The notes below the pieces were generated by a model. That model saw only the letters and a program-made list of their open reading frames with translations. It was not told the DNA's origin and ran no database searches. A stretch of 19,206 nucleotides of DNA from assembly GCA_035560935.1 (NCBI GenBank), contig DATMYQ010000271.1:1-19206 (forward strand), written 5' to 3'. Position 1 is the first letter of the stretch, and the number at the start of each line of letters is the position of its first letter. The stretch is from DATMYQ01 sp035560935 (GTDB lineage Bacteria > Bacillota > Negativicutes > Sporomusales > Sporomusaceae). The position numbers and the translations under genes were made by a program. Below, piece by piece: positions 6,415 through 14,340 of the stretch.

Positions 6415-9009
6415 ATGACGGTGGCCTATACGCCGATGATGGAGCAATACCGGGAAGTGAAAAGCCGGCATACCGGCGAAATTCTTTTTTTCCGGCTGGG
6501 CGATTTTTACGAAATGTTTTTTGAAGACGCGGAACTGGCGTCAAGAGAATTGGAAATTACGCTGACCGCCCGGGACGGGGGGCAGAATATCCGCGTACCC
6601 ATGTGCGGAATTCCCTATCATGCGGCGGAAAATTATATTGCCCGCCTGATTCAAAAAGGCCACAAAGTGGCAATTTGCGAACAGGTGGAGGATCCCAAGC
6701 AAACCAAGGGAATCGTGCGGCGGGAAGTGATTAAAATCATTACCCCCGGCACGATCGCCACGGAGGCACTATTGCCGGACAAGGCCAACAACTACTTGGC
6801 GGTGCTATACGAGGAACAGGATAATCTTAGTTTGGTTTCCGCCGATATCTCCACCGGTGAATGCGTCTGGGCCGTTTTCGCCGGGACGCAGCGGCTGAAT
6901 GTGGCCTGCGATCAATTGTTCCGGCTGCTGCCGGCGGAAGTGGTGGTGGCCGGCAATATCTCTCATTGGAATGAACTGAACGATTTTGTATCCCGGCGTT
7001 TATCACGCTGCACGGTAACCACGCTGACGGCGGATGACCTGCAGGCGGTGGCCCAGCTGGGGCCGGCGCATTTTGCCGCCGGCGAACTGCCGGGACAACC
7101 CTGCGCCGTCATGGCGGTGGGGTATTTGCTGTACTATTTGCGGCAGACGCTGAAAAGCGATTTGGCCCACATCAACCGCCTCACCGAGTATAATGCCAAA
7201 GAACATTTGCTGATTGACGCCTCCACTCTCCGCAATTTGGAGATTACCCGCAATATGCGGGACGGGGGCAGAAAAGATACCCTGCTGTCCGTGATGGACT
7301 TTACCAAAACCGCCATGGGTGGGCGCCTGCTGAAAAAGTGGCTGGAATATCCGTTGGTGCATCCCAACCAGATTACCGCCCGCCAGGACGCGGTGGGCGA
7401 ATTGCTGGACCAGCCGGTATTGCGGGAGTCGCTGCAGGAACAGTTGAACACGGTCTACGATTTTGAACGCATTTTAACCCGGGTGGAAATTGGCGCCGCC
7501 AACGCCAAAGATCTGGCGGCGCTGTGCACTTCGCTGACGGCTTTGCCGGCGGTGAAGCAGGAATTGCAAACCACGCAGTCCCGTCTTTTAACCCATATCA
7601 ATATGGGGATTGCCACGCACAGTGACGTGGTAACCCTATTGCGGCAAGCCATTGTGGACGCTCCGCCCTTCAGCGTGCGGGAAGGCGGCATGATCCGGCC
7701 CGGTTATGATCTGGAGCTGGACGAACTGCGGCTGATTGCCAAGGATACCAAACAGTGGGTGCAGGATATGGAAAACCGGGAACGGGAAACCACCGGCATC
7801 AGGTCGCTGAAAGTCGGTTATAATAAAGTGTTCGGCTATTATATCGAAGTGACGCATTCCAACACCGAAAATGTGCCGCCGTATTATGTGCGTAAGCAAA
7901 CATTGGTGAATGCGGAACGGTATATCACACCGGAGTTGAAAGAATTTGAAACCAAAATCCTCGGCGCCCAGGAGCGGATCGTCAGCATTGAGTATCAGCT
8001 GTTTTGCACGGTGCGGGATTTTGTAAAGGAACGGATTCCCGCGATTCAGCAGACCGCCCGTCAGGTGGCGGAGCTGGACGTGCTGACGGGTCTGGCGGAA
8101 GCGGCCGCCCGCTATAATTATGTGCGGCCGGAGCTGAACTACCAGCGGGAAATGCTGATCCGCGACGGTCGTCATCCCGTGGTGGAACGGCTGCTGAGCC
8201 GGGAAATGTTTGTTCCCAATGACACGGTGCTGAATCATCGGGAAAGTGAGATCATCATTATTACCGGTCCCAATATGGCCGGTAAATCTACCTATATGCG
8301 CCAGGTGGCGCTGCTGACCCTGATGGCCCAAACCGGCAGTTTCATACCGGTGCGGGAAGCGTCGCTATGCCCGGTGGACCGTATTTTTTCCCGGGTGGGC
8401 GCCAGTGATGATCTGGCTTCGGGACAAAGCACGTTTATGGTGGAAATGAATGAGGTGGCCCAGATCATTAAATACGCCACTCCCAACAGTCTGATTATTT
8501 TAGATGAAATTGGCCGGGGAACCAGCACCTTCGACGGGATGAGCATTGCCCGGTCGGTGATTGAATACATTCGTGACAAGGTCAAGGCCAAAACCCTGTT
8601 TGCTACCCATTATCACGAACTGACGGAACTGGCCGATACCAGCAAGGTCATCAAAAATTATTCGGTGGCGGTAAAAGAACGGGGCAACGACGTGGTGTTT
8701 CTGCGGCGAATTGTACCCGGCGGCGCGGATAAAAGTTACGGTATCCACGTGGCGCAGCTGGCCGGACTGCCGAAGAAAATCATCGAGCGGGCCCAGGAAC
8801 TGCTGTCGGAAATGGAGCAGTGCCAGGGAACGGCGGTAGTTTCCGCGGCTGTTCCGGCCCAGGCCCCGGCAGCGGCGTCACTGTTTACTTTTTCGCTGGT
8901 GGATGACATTTTGGCGGTGGATGTGAACACAACGACGCCGATTGAGGCGCTGAATATTTTGTATCGGTTGCAAAACCAGGCGCGGGAAGAAGCGGGCAAG
9001 CTATGGTAG
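6415..9009 (+). CDS. mutS: DNA mismatch repair protein MutS
   Basis: This 864-aa protein recognises mismatches and small loops in DNA and recruits MutL, cycling through ADP and ATP states. The mismatch-reading motif FYEMF lies at residues 31-35 in domain I. Connector, lever and clamp domains fill about 125-560. The ATPase domain carries Walker A GPNMAGKS at 618-625, and further on the Walker B/signature stretch LIILDEIGRGTSTFDG. A helix-turn-helix region and a short C-terminal tail with an Ala/Pro-rich linker (near VPAQAPAAA) follow. The FYE motif makes it MutS1 rather than MutS2. ATG 6415 has GAGGAG 8 bases upstream. Its last codons overlap the start of mutL, so translation is probably coupled. 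Confidence 0.98.
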   Translation: MTVAYTPMMEQYREVKSRHTGEILFFRLGDFYEMFFEDAELASRELEITLTARDGGQNIRVPMCGIPYHAAENYIARLIQKGHKVAICEQVEDPKQTKGIVRREVIKIITPGTIATEALLPDKANNYLAVLYEEQDNLSLVSADISTGECVWAVFAGTQRLNVACDQLFRLLPAEVVVAGNISHWNELNDFVSRRLSRCTVTTLTADDLQAVAQLGPAHFAAGELPGQPCAVMAVGYLLYYLRQTLKSDLAHINRLTEYNAKEHLLIDASTLRNLEITRNMRDGGRKDTLLSVMDFTKTAMGGRLLKKWLEYPLVHPNQITARQDAVGELLDQPVLRESLQEQLNTVYDFERILTRVEIGAANAKDLAALCTSLTALPAVKQELQTTQSRLLTHINMGIATHSDVVTLLRQAIVDAPPFSVREGGMIRPGYDLELDELRLIAKDTKQWVQDMENRERETTGIRSLKVGYNKVFGYYIEVTHSNTENVPPYYVRKQTLVNAERYITPELKEFETKILGAQERIVSIEYQLFCTVRDFVKERIPAIQQTARQVAELDVLTGLAEAAARYNYVRPELNYQREMLIRDGRHPVVERLLSREMFVPNDTVLNHRESEIIIITGPNMAGKSTYMRQVALLTLMAQTGSFIPVREASLCPVDRIFSRVGASDDLASGQSTFMVEMNEVAQIIKYATPNSLIILDEIGRGTSTFDGMSIARSVIEYIRDKVKAKTLFATHYHELTELADTSKVIKNYSVAVKERGNDVVFLRRIVPGGADKSYGIHVAQLAGLPKKIIERAQELLSEMEQCQGTAVVSAAVPAQAPAAASLFTFSLVDDILAVDVNTTTPIEALNILYRLQNQAREEAGKLW

Positions 9010-10994
9010 AATCCATGATTCGGGTATTGGACGAGAACACAGCCAACAAAATCGCCGCCGGAGAAGTCGTGGAGCGGCCGGCGGCGGTGGTCAAGGAATT
9101 GGTGGAAAATGCCCTGGACGCCGGCGCTCAAACCATTGAAGTGGAAATTGCCGAGGGCGGGATTGGCTTCATCAGGGTCAGGGACGATGGCGGCGGCATG
9201 AGCCGCCCGGATGCGGAACTGGCGGTTTTGCGCCATGCCACCAGTAAAATTCGTTCCGCAGAAGACTTGTCCCATATTTCCTCGCTGGGATTTCGCGGCG
9301 AAGCGCTGCCCAGTATTGCAGCGGTATCCAAATTTGTGCTGACGACCCGCCTGGCGGAAGAGGCTCTGGGTACCTATCTGGAAATCCAGGGAGGAACCGT
9401 CACCGATTTGCGGGAGGCCGGCGCCGGGCCGGGAACCACTGTCGCGGTGACCGATCTGTTTTATAATACTCCGGCCCGGCGAAAATTTTTGAAGTCGGCC
9501 GGAGCGGAAGGCTCTCATATTAACGATATTGTCAGCAAGTTGTCGCTGGCTTACCCTCATGTGGCGTTTCGTTTGTTAAACAATGGCCGCCTGGTGTTGT
9601 CCACCGCCGGCAATGGCCGGCTGGCGGACGCCATGGCCAGCCTTTACGGCAATAAGATTTTGCCGGATATTCTGCCCATCGATTACAGCGGTGAAAATCT
9701 CTCGGTTACTGGGTACGTGGCCAAGCCTTCGCTGTTGAAAAGTAACCGCCATTGGCAAACCTTCATGGTAAATTCCCGCATCGTCAACAGCCGGATGTTA
9801 TATAAAGCGCTGGACAGCGCCTATCATTCGCTGTTGCCCAAGGCCGGCTATCCGCTGGCCGTGGTTTGTCTGCTGCTGCCGACGGAAACCATTGACGTCA
9901 ACGTCCACCCGCAGAAAAACGAAGTGAAGTTCAGCGATGAACAGCAGGTGTACCGGGCGGTGTACCGGGCGGTGTCGCAGGCGCTGACGGCGGTGGATGA
10001 CTTTGCGGCTCCGGTTCCGGAGCGCTATTATCAGATTCCGGCGGATGCCCCGCGGTCTGCGGCGGTTTACGAAACGCCGGCAGTGGCGGCGGTGCCTTTG
10101 TGGAATACATCACCGGCGCGGGAAAACGCCGGGCCGGTAAACCAGGATACGCCGTCTCCGACGGTCTATACTCCCTTTAAGGCGGCAAGACCGTCCGTGC
10201 CGAGTTTCTCGCCGGCGGCCGTGAATCGGGAGGCGGACACAATCCCTGCGGAGCCAGGCGGGCACACGGAGCCGGTATTGAATCCTCAAAAAATAAATTC
10301 TCCAGAAACATCGGCGGAAACGTTGCGCGTGTCTCAGAACCCGGAAGGAGAGTCGAAGGTTGTTGTTTCGCCGCAAGACGAGCAAGCCGAAGAAACGCCG
10401 CCGATGGCCGATCAGCCGGCGGGAGCGGAGCGGATGGAAGCTCTGGGCCAGGTGGATTCGTGTTATATCATTGCCCGGGGAACCGATGGCTTGTACATTA
10501 TTGACCAGCACGCCGCTCATGAGCGAATACTGTACGACCGGATGAGCCGGGCGGCAGAACGGATTCCGGCGCAGCAACTGCTGATCCCGCGTTATCTGGA
10601 CGTTGATGACGGCGAGTACCAACTGATGGAAGAATATAAGGACGAGTTTCAAAAACTGGGATTTTCCTTGGAACCCATCGGGCCGTCCTCGATGCGCTTA
10701 ATGGAAATGCCCGCGGATATCGCGGAAAAAGACGCGGAAGATCTGCTGCGGCAAATTCTGGCCTGGCTCAGGAACCGCACCGATAATGCCCCGCAGGCAT
10801 TGCGGCACGCGGCGCTGCAAATGGCGGCCTGCCGCAGCGCCATCAAAGCGGGCGAGACGCTGAACCCGCAGCAGATTCGTTTGTTGCTGGAGGAATTGTT
10901 CCGGACGGACTATCCGTACACCTGTCCTCACGGAAGACCGACCACCATCCGGTTTTCTGCCGGGGATCTGGCCCGGATGTTTAAACGAACGTAA
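9003..10994 (+). CDS. mutL: DNA mismatch repair protein MutL (endonuclease type)
   Basis: MutL couples MutS mismatch recognition to strand nicking. The 663-aa product has an N-terminal GHKL ATPase domain (ENALDAGA, DDGGGM, GFRGEAL). A Pro/Ala/Glu-rich linker spans about 340-470 and a C-terminal dimerisation/nuclease domain follows. Nuclease motifs are DQHAAHER (501-508), ACRS around C610 and CPHGRP (641-646), so this is a nicking MutL as in species lacking MutH. The last acidic residue of DQHA(x)2E(x)4E is Asp512 rather than Glu. The ATG at 9003 overlaps the mutS stop by 7 bases. ATG 9015, which would begin MIRVLDENTANKIAAGEVV, is an equally credible start, and neither has a strong Shine-Dalgarno. 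The linker is the least conserved part and should be expected to differ from homologs. Confidence 0.97.
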   Translation: MVESMIRVLDENTANKIAAGEVVERPAAVVKELVENALDAGAQTIEVEIAEGGIGFIRVRDDGGGMSRPDAELAVLRHATSKIRSAEDLSHISSLGFRGEALPSIAAVSKFVLTTRLAEEALGTYLEIQGGTVTDLREAGAGPGTTVAVTDLFYNTPARRKFLKSAGAEGSHINDIVSKLSLAYPHVAFRLLNNGRLVLSTAGNGRLADAMASLYGNKILPDILPIDYSGENLSVTGYVAKPSLLKSNRHWQTFMVNSRIVNSRMLYKALDSAYHSLLPKAGYPLAVVCLLLPTETIDVNVHPQKNEVKFSDEQQVYRAVYRAVSQALTAVDDFAAPVPERYYQIPADAPRSAAVYETPAVAAVPLWNTSPARENAGPVNQDTPSPTVYTPFKAARPSVPSFSPAAVNREADTIPAEPGGHTEPVLNPQKINSPETSAETLRVSQNPEGESKVVVSPQDEQAEETPPMADQPAGAERMEALGQVDSCYIIARGTDGLYIIDQHAAHERILYDRMSRAAERIPAQQLLIPRYLDVDDGEYQLMEEYKDEFQKLGFSLEPIGPSSMRLMEMPADIAEKDAEDLLRQILAWLRNRTDNAPQALRHAALQMAACRSAIKAGETLNPQQIRLLLEELFRTDYPYTCPHGRPTTIRFSAGDLARMFKRT

Positions 10995-11007
10995 TGCGGG
11001 TGAAAAA

Positions 11008-11793
11008 ATGAATGAAATTATCGTGACCACAGCGGGGGATCCGACGCCGGAACTGCAGGATGAGGCCAGAAAGATCAGCGCGGAACTGGAAGGCCTCTAC
11101 CTGGAACGGGGCCGTCAGTCGCTGGCGTCAATGGTCGCCGGCGGCGCAGAGCAACTGCTCGTGGTGGGAAAAAACGGCATGGTCGTCCATACACCGGGCG
11201 GGCAGATGTTTTTCCACTTGAGTATGGCGCAATTGCGGCTGAAGAATGTAACGGACGGCAAATCGGACCATATGGCGGAGGCGATGGGACTTGGCGCGGG
11301 CGACTCGGTGCTGGACTGCACCCTGGGCTTGGCTACTGACGCTATTGTGGCCAGTTATCTTACGGGAGCGGCGGGGCGGGTCCAGGGAATCGAGGCGTCG
11401 ACGCTGCTGTTCTTTTTGGTGCGGGAAGGACTGAAAAACTTTGATACAGCGTCGGAGTCCTTGAATGCGGCGCTGCGGCGAATTGGCGTGGTGAACGCCG
11501 ACAGCGGAGAGTACTTGCGCCGGCAGCCGGCTAAAAGCTGGGATATCGTGTTTTTTGATCCCATGTTCCGGCAGCCGGTGTATCGCAGCTCGGCGTTGAA
11601 ACCGTTACGGTTCCTGGCCGACAAACGCCCGCTGACGGAAGCGATGATCGCGGAAGCCTGCCGGGTGGCCCGGCGGCGGGTCGTCATCAAGGAAGCCAGC
11701 GGCAGCGAGGAATTCGCCCGGCTGGGTTGCCGGCGGCTGGCCGGCGGCAAATACAGCAGCGTTGCCTACGGAATCATTGATTGCGATGATTGA
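11008..11793 (+). CDS. Class I SAM-dependent methyltransferase, RsmJ-like
   Basis: The 261-aa product has the SAM-binding motif VLDCTLGLATDA (about residues 101-112), an acidic residue in GIEAS after the next strand, and DPMF at 184-187. The combination of LD-T-GL-DA and DPMF resembles the RsmJ/YhiQ family (DUF548), whose E. coli member methylates G1516 of 16S rRNA. The N-terminal 90 residues or so are unlike a minimal methyltransferase domain. They may hold substrate contacts (VVHTPGGQMFFHLSMAQLR, then the GKSDHM segment). Identity as RsmJ is not certain, and the substrate could be another RNA. ATG 11008 lies 13 bases after mutL with only a weak GGGTGA upstream, suggesting coupling. miaA follows after 32 bases, placing it among tRNA and repair genes. 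Confidence 0.8.
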   Translation: MNEIIVTTAGDPTPELQDEARKISAELEGLYLERGRQSLASMVAGGAEQLLVVGKNGMVVHTPGGQMFFHLSMAQLRLKNVTDGKSDHMAEAMGLGAGDSVLDCTLGLATDAIVASYLTGAAGRVQGIEASTLLFFLVREGLKNFDTASESLNAALRRIGVVNADSGEYLRRQPAKSWDIVFFDPMFRQPVYRSSALKPLRFLADKRPLTEAMIAEACRVARRRVVIKEASGSEEFARLGCRRLAGGKYSSVAYGIIDCDD

Positions 11794-11825
11794 GCGGGGC
11801 CGGACCGAAGGAGAGAGAATAAGGC

Positions 11826-12761
11826 ATGGAAAAACTGATTGTGGTTCTGGGGCCCACTGCCGTGGGGAAAACCCGGTTAAGCATTGATTTGGCCCGCTGG
11901 TGCGGCGGCGAAGTGATTTCCGGCGATTCCATGCTGATTTACCGGGGGTTGGATATCGGCGCCGCCAAACCGGATTTGACCGAACGTCAGGGTGTCGTCC
12001 ATCATTTGGTGGATATTCTGGAGACTACCGATGACTTCAGTGTCACCGATTTTCAAAAATTGGCCGGTGAGGCGATCTCCGCTCTGAACCAGGCCGGGAA
12101 AATACCGGTTTTAGCCGGGGGAACCGGTCTGTATTTACGGGCCCTTTTGGAAGGCTACCAGTTCAATACCGCGGCCGGCGACGAGAAATTACGGCAGCGG
12201 CTGACGGCGTTGGCCGAGGAAAAAGGCCGGCAATACCTGCACGATTTGTTGCGGGAACGCGTCCCACAGGCTGCGGAACGTCTTCATCCCAATGACCTGC
12301 GGCGGGTGATCCGGGCGCTGGAAGTCCACGAACTGTGCGGGGAGGAAGTCTCCCGGGACAAAGCGTTTCCGCGGCAACTGCTGTATGACGCGGCGGTGAT
12401 TGGTTTGACCATGGACCGGGCGGTATTATATCCAAGGATTAACCAGCGGGTGGAGCTGATGCTGGAGCAGGGGCTGGTCGAGGAAGTGCAGGGTCTGCTG
12501 GCGAGAGGGATGACCCGGAACTGTCAGGCAATGCAGGGCATCGGCTACAAAGAAATTGCCGCCTATTTATATGGCGAGACGGATTTGAACACCGCGGCGG
12601 AAAAAATAAAACAGGTGACACGCCACTTTGCCAAGCGACAGTTCACCTGGTACCGGCAAATGCCGTACGTGAAATGGTTTGACGTTGAAAAATATCCTGA
12701 TTATGACAAAATGCGCGAGGCCGTCTGCTGTCAGGTTGCAGAAATACTGAATCTGCGGTAG
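11826..12761 (+). CDS. miaA: tRNA dimethylallyltransferase
   Basis: MiaA transfers the dimethylallyl group from DMAPP to N6 of A37 in tRNAs reading UNN codons, giving i6A, the substrate of MiaB. The 311-aa product has the P-loop GPTAVGKT at 9-16. Next come the GDSM-IYRGLDIG-AKPD segment, with Leu where many homologs carry Gln in DSMQ, and the AGGTGLYLRALLEG motif. C-terminal elements include QAMQGIGYKEIAAYL and KRQFTWYR, both typical of the family. AAGGAGAG at 11808-11815 precedes ATG 11826. hfq follows after 44 bases, the same adjacency as in E. coli. Length and motifs are complete. Confidence 0.97.
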   Translation: MEKLIVVLGPTAVGKTRLSIDLARWCGGEVISGDSMLIYRGLDIGAAKPDLTERQGVVHHLVDILETTDDFSVTDFQKLAGEAISALNQAGKIPVLAGGTGLYLRALLEGYQFNTAAGDEKLRQRLTALAEEKGRQYLHDLLRERVPQAAERLHPNDLRRVIRALEVHELCGEEVSRDKAFPRQLLYDAAVIGLTMDRAVLYPRINQRVELMLEQGLVEEVQGLLARGMTRNCQAMQGIGYKEIAAYLYGETDLNTAAEKIKQVTRHFAKRQFTWYRQMPYVKWFDVEKYPDYDKMREAVCCQVAEILNLR

Positions 12762-12805
12762 AATAAGGGCAGTGGTATCTTAACGAGGACACGGAGGGGT
12801 TTGCG

Positions 12806-13105
12806 TTGACGACGAAAATCATCAATCTGCAAGACAGTTTTCTAAATCAGGTCCGTAAAGAAAATATTCCCGTTATTATTTATTTGGTCAACGGATTTCA
12901 ACTACGGGGCGCAGTAAGGGGATTTGACAACTTCACCGTGATCATCGAGAATGACGGAAAGCAGCAGCTGGTTTATAAGCATGCCATTTCCACCATTACA
13001 CCGTTCCGGGCGTTGGCGGGTCATGTGCACCAGGAACGCAGGGAAGAGGGAACGAAACCGGAAGCGGTCCGCCCGGAAGTTCCGAAACCGGAGCTTGACC
13101 GTTAA
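12806..13105 (+). CDS. hfq: RNA chaperone Hfq
   Basis: Hfq forms a hexameric Sm-like ring that binds U-rich and A-rich RNA and helps sRNA-mRNA pairing. Residues 1-68 or so carry the Sm fold: NLQDSFLNQVRKENIPV, then NGFQLRGAVRGFDNFTV (Sm1), and KQQLVYKHAISTI (Sm2 with the YKHA uridine-binding motif). After this comes a tail of about 27 residues rich in Glu, Arg and Pro, containing PEAVRPEVPKPEL. That makes the protein 99 aa, compared with about 73 in B. subtilis and 102 in E. coli. The start is TTG 12806, supported by GGAGGGG at 12793-12799 with a 6-base spacer. It is the last gene of the miaB-mutS-mutL-miaA operon, ahead of a strong hairpin. Confidence 0.97.
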   Translation: MTTKIINLQDSFLNQVRKENIPVIIYLVNGFQLRGAVRGFDNFTVIIENDGKQQLVYKHAISTITPFRALAGHVHQERREEGTKPEAVRPEVPKPELDR

Positions 13106-13173
13106 TTTTTGGATAAGGAAACCCAAGCTCTGTTTCGATAAAACCGGCAAGGCTTGTTGTTATTGTTACGAGA

Positions 13174-13217
13174 GCAAAAAATCTCCGGACGTTTTAAACG
13201 CCGGAGATTTGCTTTTG
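13174..13217. terminator. Bidirectional terminator between hfq and the HAD gene
   Basis: AAATCTCCGG (13179-13188) pairs perfectly with CCGGAGATTT (13201-13210), enclosing a smaller CGT/ACG pairing. The plus strand continues GCTTTTG, and the minus strand reads through six T residues opposite 13176-13181. It therefore fits both convergent transcripts, ending hfq on plus and the HAD gene on minus. Confidence 0.8.
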
Positions 13218-13237
13218 TTATGGAGCAGAGGCTGACG

Positions 13238-13891
13238 CTATTTGACGATCTGAGCAATCCCGGCAACGCTGTCTACGATGTAGGTGGGCTGGGCATCAGC
13301 CAGTTCTTGCCGGGAACCATAGCCGTAGGTTACCGCCAGGGAATCGATCTGATGATGGGCAGCGCCGATGATGTCATGTTTGCGGTCGCCGATCATCAGT
13401 ACTTGATGCCGCTGAAAACGGGGAGCGTGCTCCAGTGCGTAGGCGATGACTTCCGCCTTGACGGTGCGGCTGCCGTCCAGATTGCTGCCGGCGATGAAGC
13501 GAAAAAAGTGATCGATGTGAAAATGCCGGCAGACTTCTTCGGCGAAAACCGTGGGTTTGGACGTGGCGACCAGCAGTGATTTGCCGCGGCTCTGCAGCTC
13601 GGTCAGCAATGCGGGTATTTCCGGGAAAATAGCGTTCTCATAGATGCCGGTTTGCTGGAAATATTCCCGGTAATAGGCGACGGCCTCCCGGGATTTCTCC
13701 GGCTCAAATCCGTAAAATACCTGAAATGATTCCAATAACGGCGGTCCGATAAAAGGGATCAGTGCATCCAGGCGGTCAATGTGGATGCCGAATTTATTCA
13801 GTGCATACTGAACGGAACGGGTAATGCCCAGTTTGGGGTCGGTCAGCGTGCCGTCCAGGTCGAAAAGTAGAGTCGTGTAGAGTTTGTCCAT
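13238..13891 (-). CDS. HAD-superfamily hydrolase, Gph/PpaX-like
   Basis: The 217-aa product is a haloacid-dehalogenase-type phosphatase. Motif I is FDLDGTLTD, with nucleophile D11 and acid D13. A helical cap domain follows at about 18-85 (FIGPPLLESFQVFYGF). Motif II is in VATSKP, and motif III/IV in LMIGDRKHDIIGA. The GPPL-SF-YGF cap pattern is that of the phosphoglycolate phosphatase/5'-nucleotidase-like subgroup (COG0546). The substrate cannot be read from sequence; pyrophosphatase PpaX and nucleotidase activity are alternatives. On the minus strand AAGGTGGT lies 6 bases before the ATG. The gene stands alone, convergent with hfq and divergent from the cobalamin operon, with a plausible promoter of its own. 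Confidence 0.92.
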   Translation of the reverse strand: MDKLYTTLLFDLDGTLTDPKLGITRSVQYALNKFGIHIDRLDALIPFIGPPLLESFQVFYGFEPEKSREAVAYYREYFQQTGIYENAIFPEIPALLTELQSRGKSLLVATSKPTVFAEEVCRHFHIDHFFRFIAGSNLDGSRTVKAEVIAYALEHAPRFQRHQVLMIGDRKHDIIGAAHHQIDSLAVTYGYGSRQELADAQPTYIVDSVAGIAQIVK

Positions 13892-13923
13892 CTGATTACC
13901 ACCTTGTGCGTATTCTGATTTTC

Positions 13924-13952
13924 ACACTAGCAGAAATTCAGAGGCGGGTCAA
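13924..13952 (-). promoter_or_regulatory. Candidate promoter of the HAD gene
   Basis: On the minus strand TTGACC (13952-13947) and TGC-TAGTGT (-10 at 13929-13924) are 17 bases apart. The -10 matches TATAAT at only three positions but has an upstream TGn extension. It is 33 bases from the start codon. Confidence 0.45.
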
Positions 13953-13967
13953 GTGTGCACCCAGGTG

Positions 13968-13996
13968 TTGACGAGTGATTTTTTGCCTGTTATGAT
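13968..13996 (+). promoter_or_regulatory. Sigma-A promoter of the cobalamin riboswitch operon
   Basis: TTGACG (13968-13973) and TATGAT (13991-13996) each differ from consensus at one base and are separated by exactly 17 bases. The predicted start near 14003 gives a leader of about 335 bases, which holds the riboswitch. Together with the promoter on the other strand, this accounts for the 449-base gap between the HAD gene and the first CobT gene. Confidence 0.75.
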
Positions 13997-14059
13997 ATAG
14001 AGAGTTTATTTTTTTCGGCGGCTCTGCGCAAGAAGGGCTGAACGGAGTTCAATTGAATA

Positions 14060-14310
14060 GATAAGGTTCAGGTGCCTTTCTTTGACGAAAGGATAATAGG
14101 GAAGTCTGAGGCATGGTTTATGCCGACGCGCGGTCCCGCCACTGTACCGGGGAGATGCTGTTTGCCACTCGCGAGGGGAAGGGAACAGCGAATCGATGAT
14201 CCGGGAGCCAGGAGACCTGCCTGAACTGTTTTGCCACCTTCGAGGACGGGTGAGCGATGCCTGGGGACTTTTCCGGCTCTGTTGGTGTTGCTCATCAATG
14301 GAGTTTTTTA
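14060..14310 (+). promoter_or_regulatory. Cobalamin riboswitch (aptamer plus expression platform)
   Basis: The aptamer runs about 14066-14226 and is closed by GTTCAGG (14066-14072) pairing with CCTGAAC (14220-14226). Inside it are a CCTTTC/GAAAGG hairpin (14075-14092), a GGCAT/ATGCC hairpin (14110-14124), the conserved core CGCGCGGTCCCGCCACTGT (14127-14145), and the B12 box AGCCAGGAGACCTGCC (14206-14221). Downstream, GGTGAGCGATGCC (14249-14261) can pair with GGTGTTGCTCATC (14284-14296) using several G-U pairs, with a run of six T residues at 14304-14309. Such RNAs bind adenosyl- or methylcobalamin and shut off downstream genes when B12 is plentiful, which suits the CobT-type genes that follow. 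Confidence 0.93.
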
Positions 14311-14340
14311 TTTTGCCGGAGATAACTGAGGAGGAAAATG

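Noticed and set aside
7636..8331. Minus-strand open frame (231 codons) inside mutS
   Set aside because: It is the shadow of the conserved MutS core, with no ribosome binding site and a His/Phe-rich antisense composition.
13154..13579. Plus-strand open frame (141 codons) across the hfq/HAD terminator
   Set aside because: It spans a strong terminator hairpin and lies antisense to the HAD gene, which has complete motifs and a good start.
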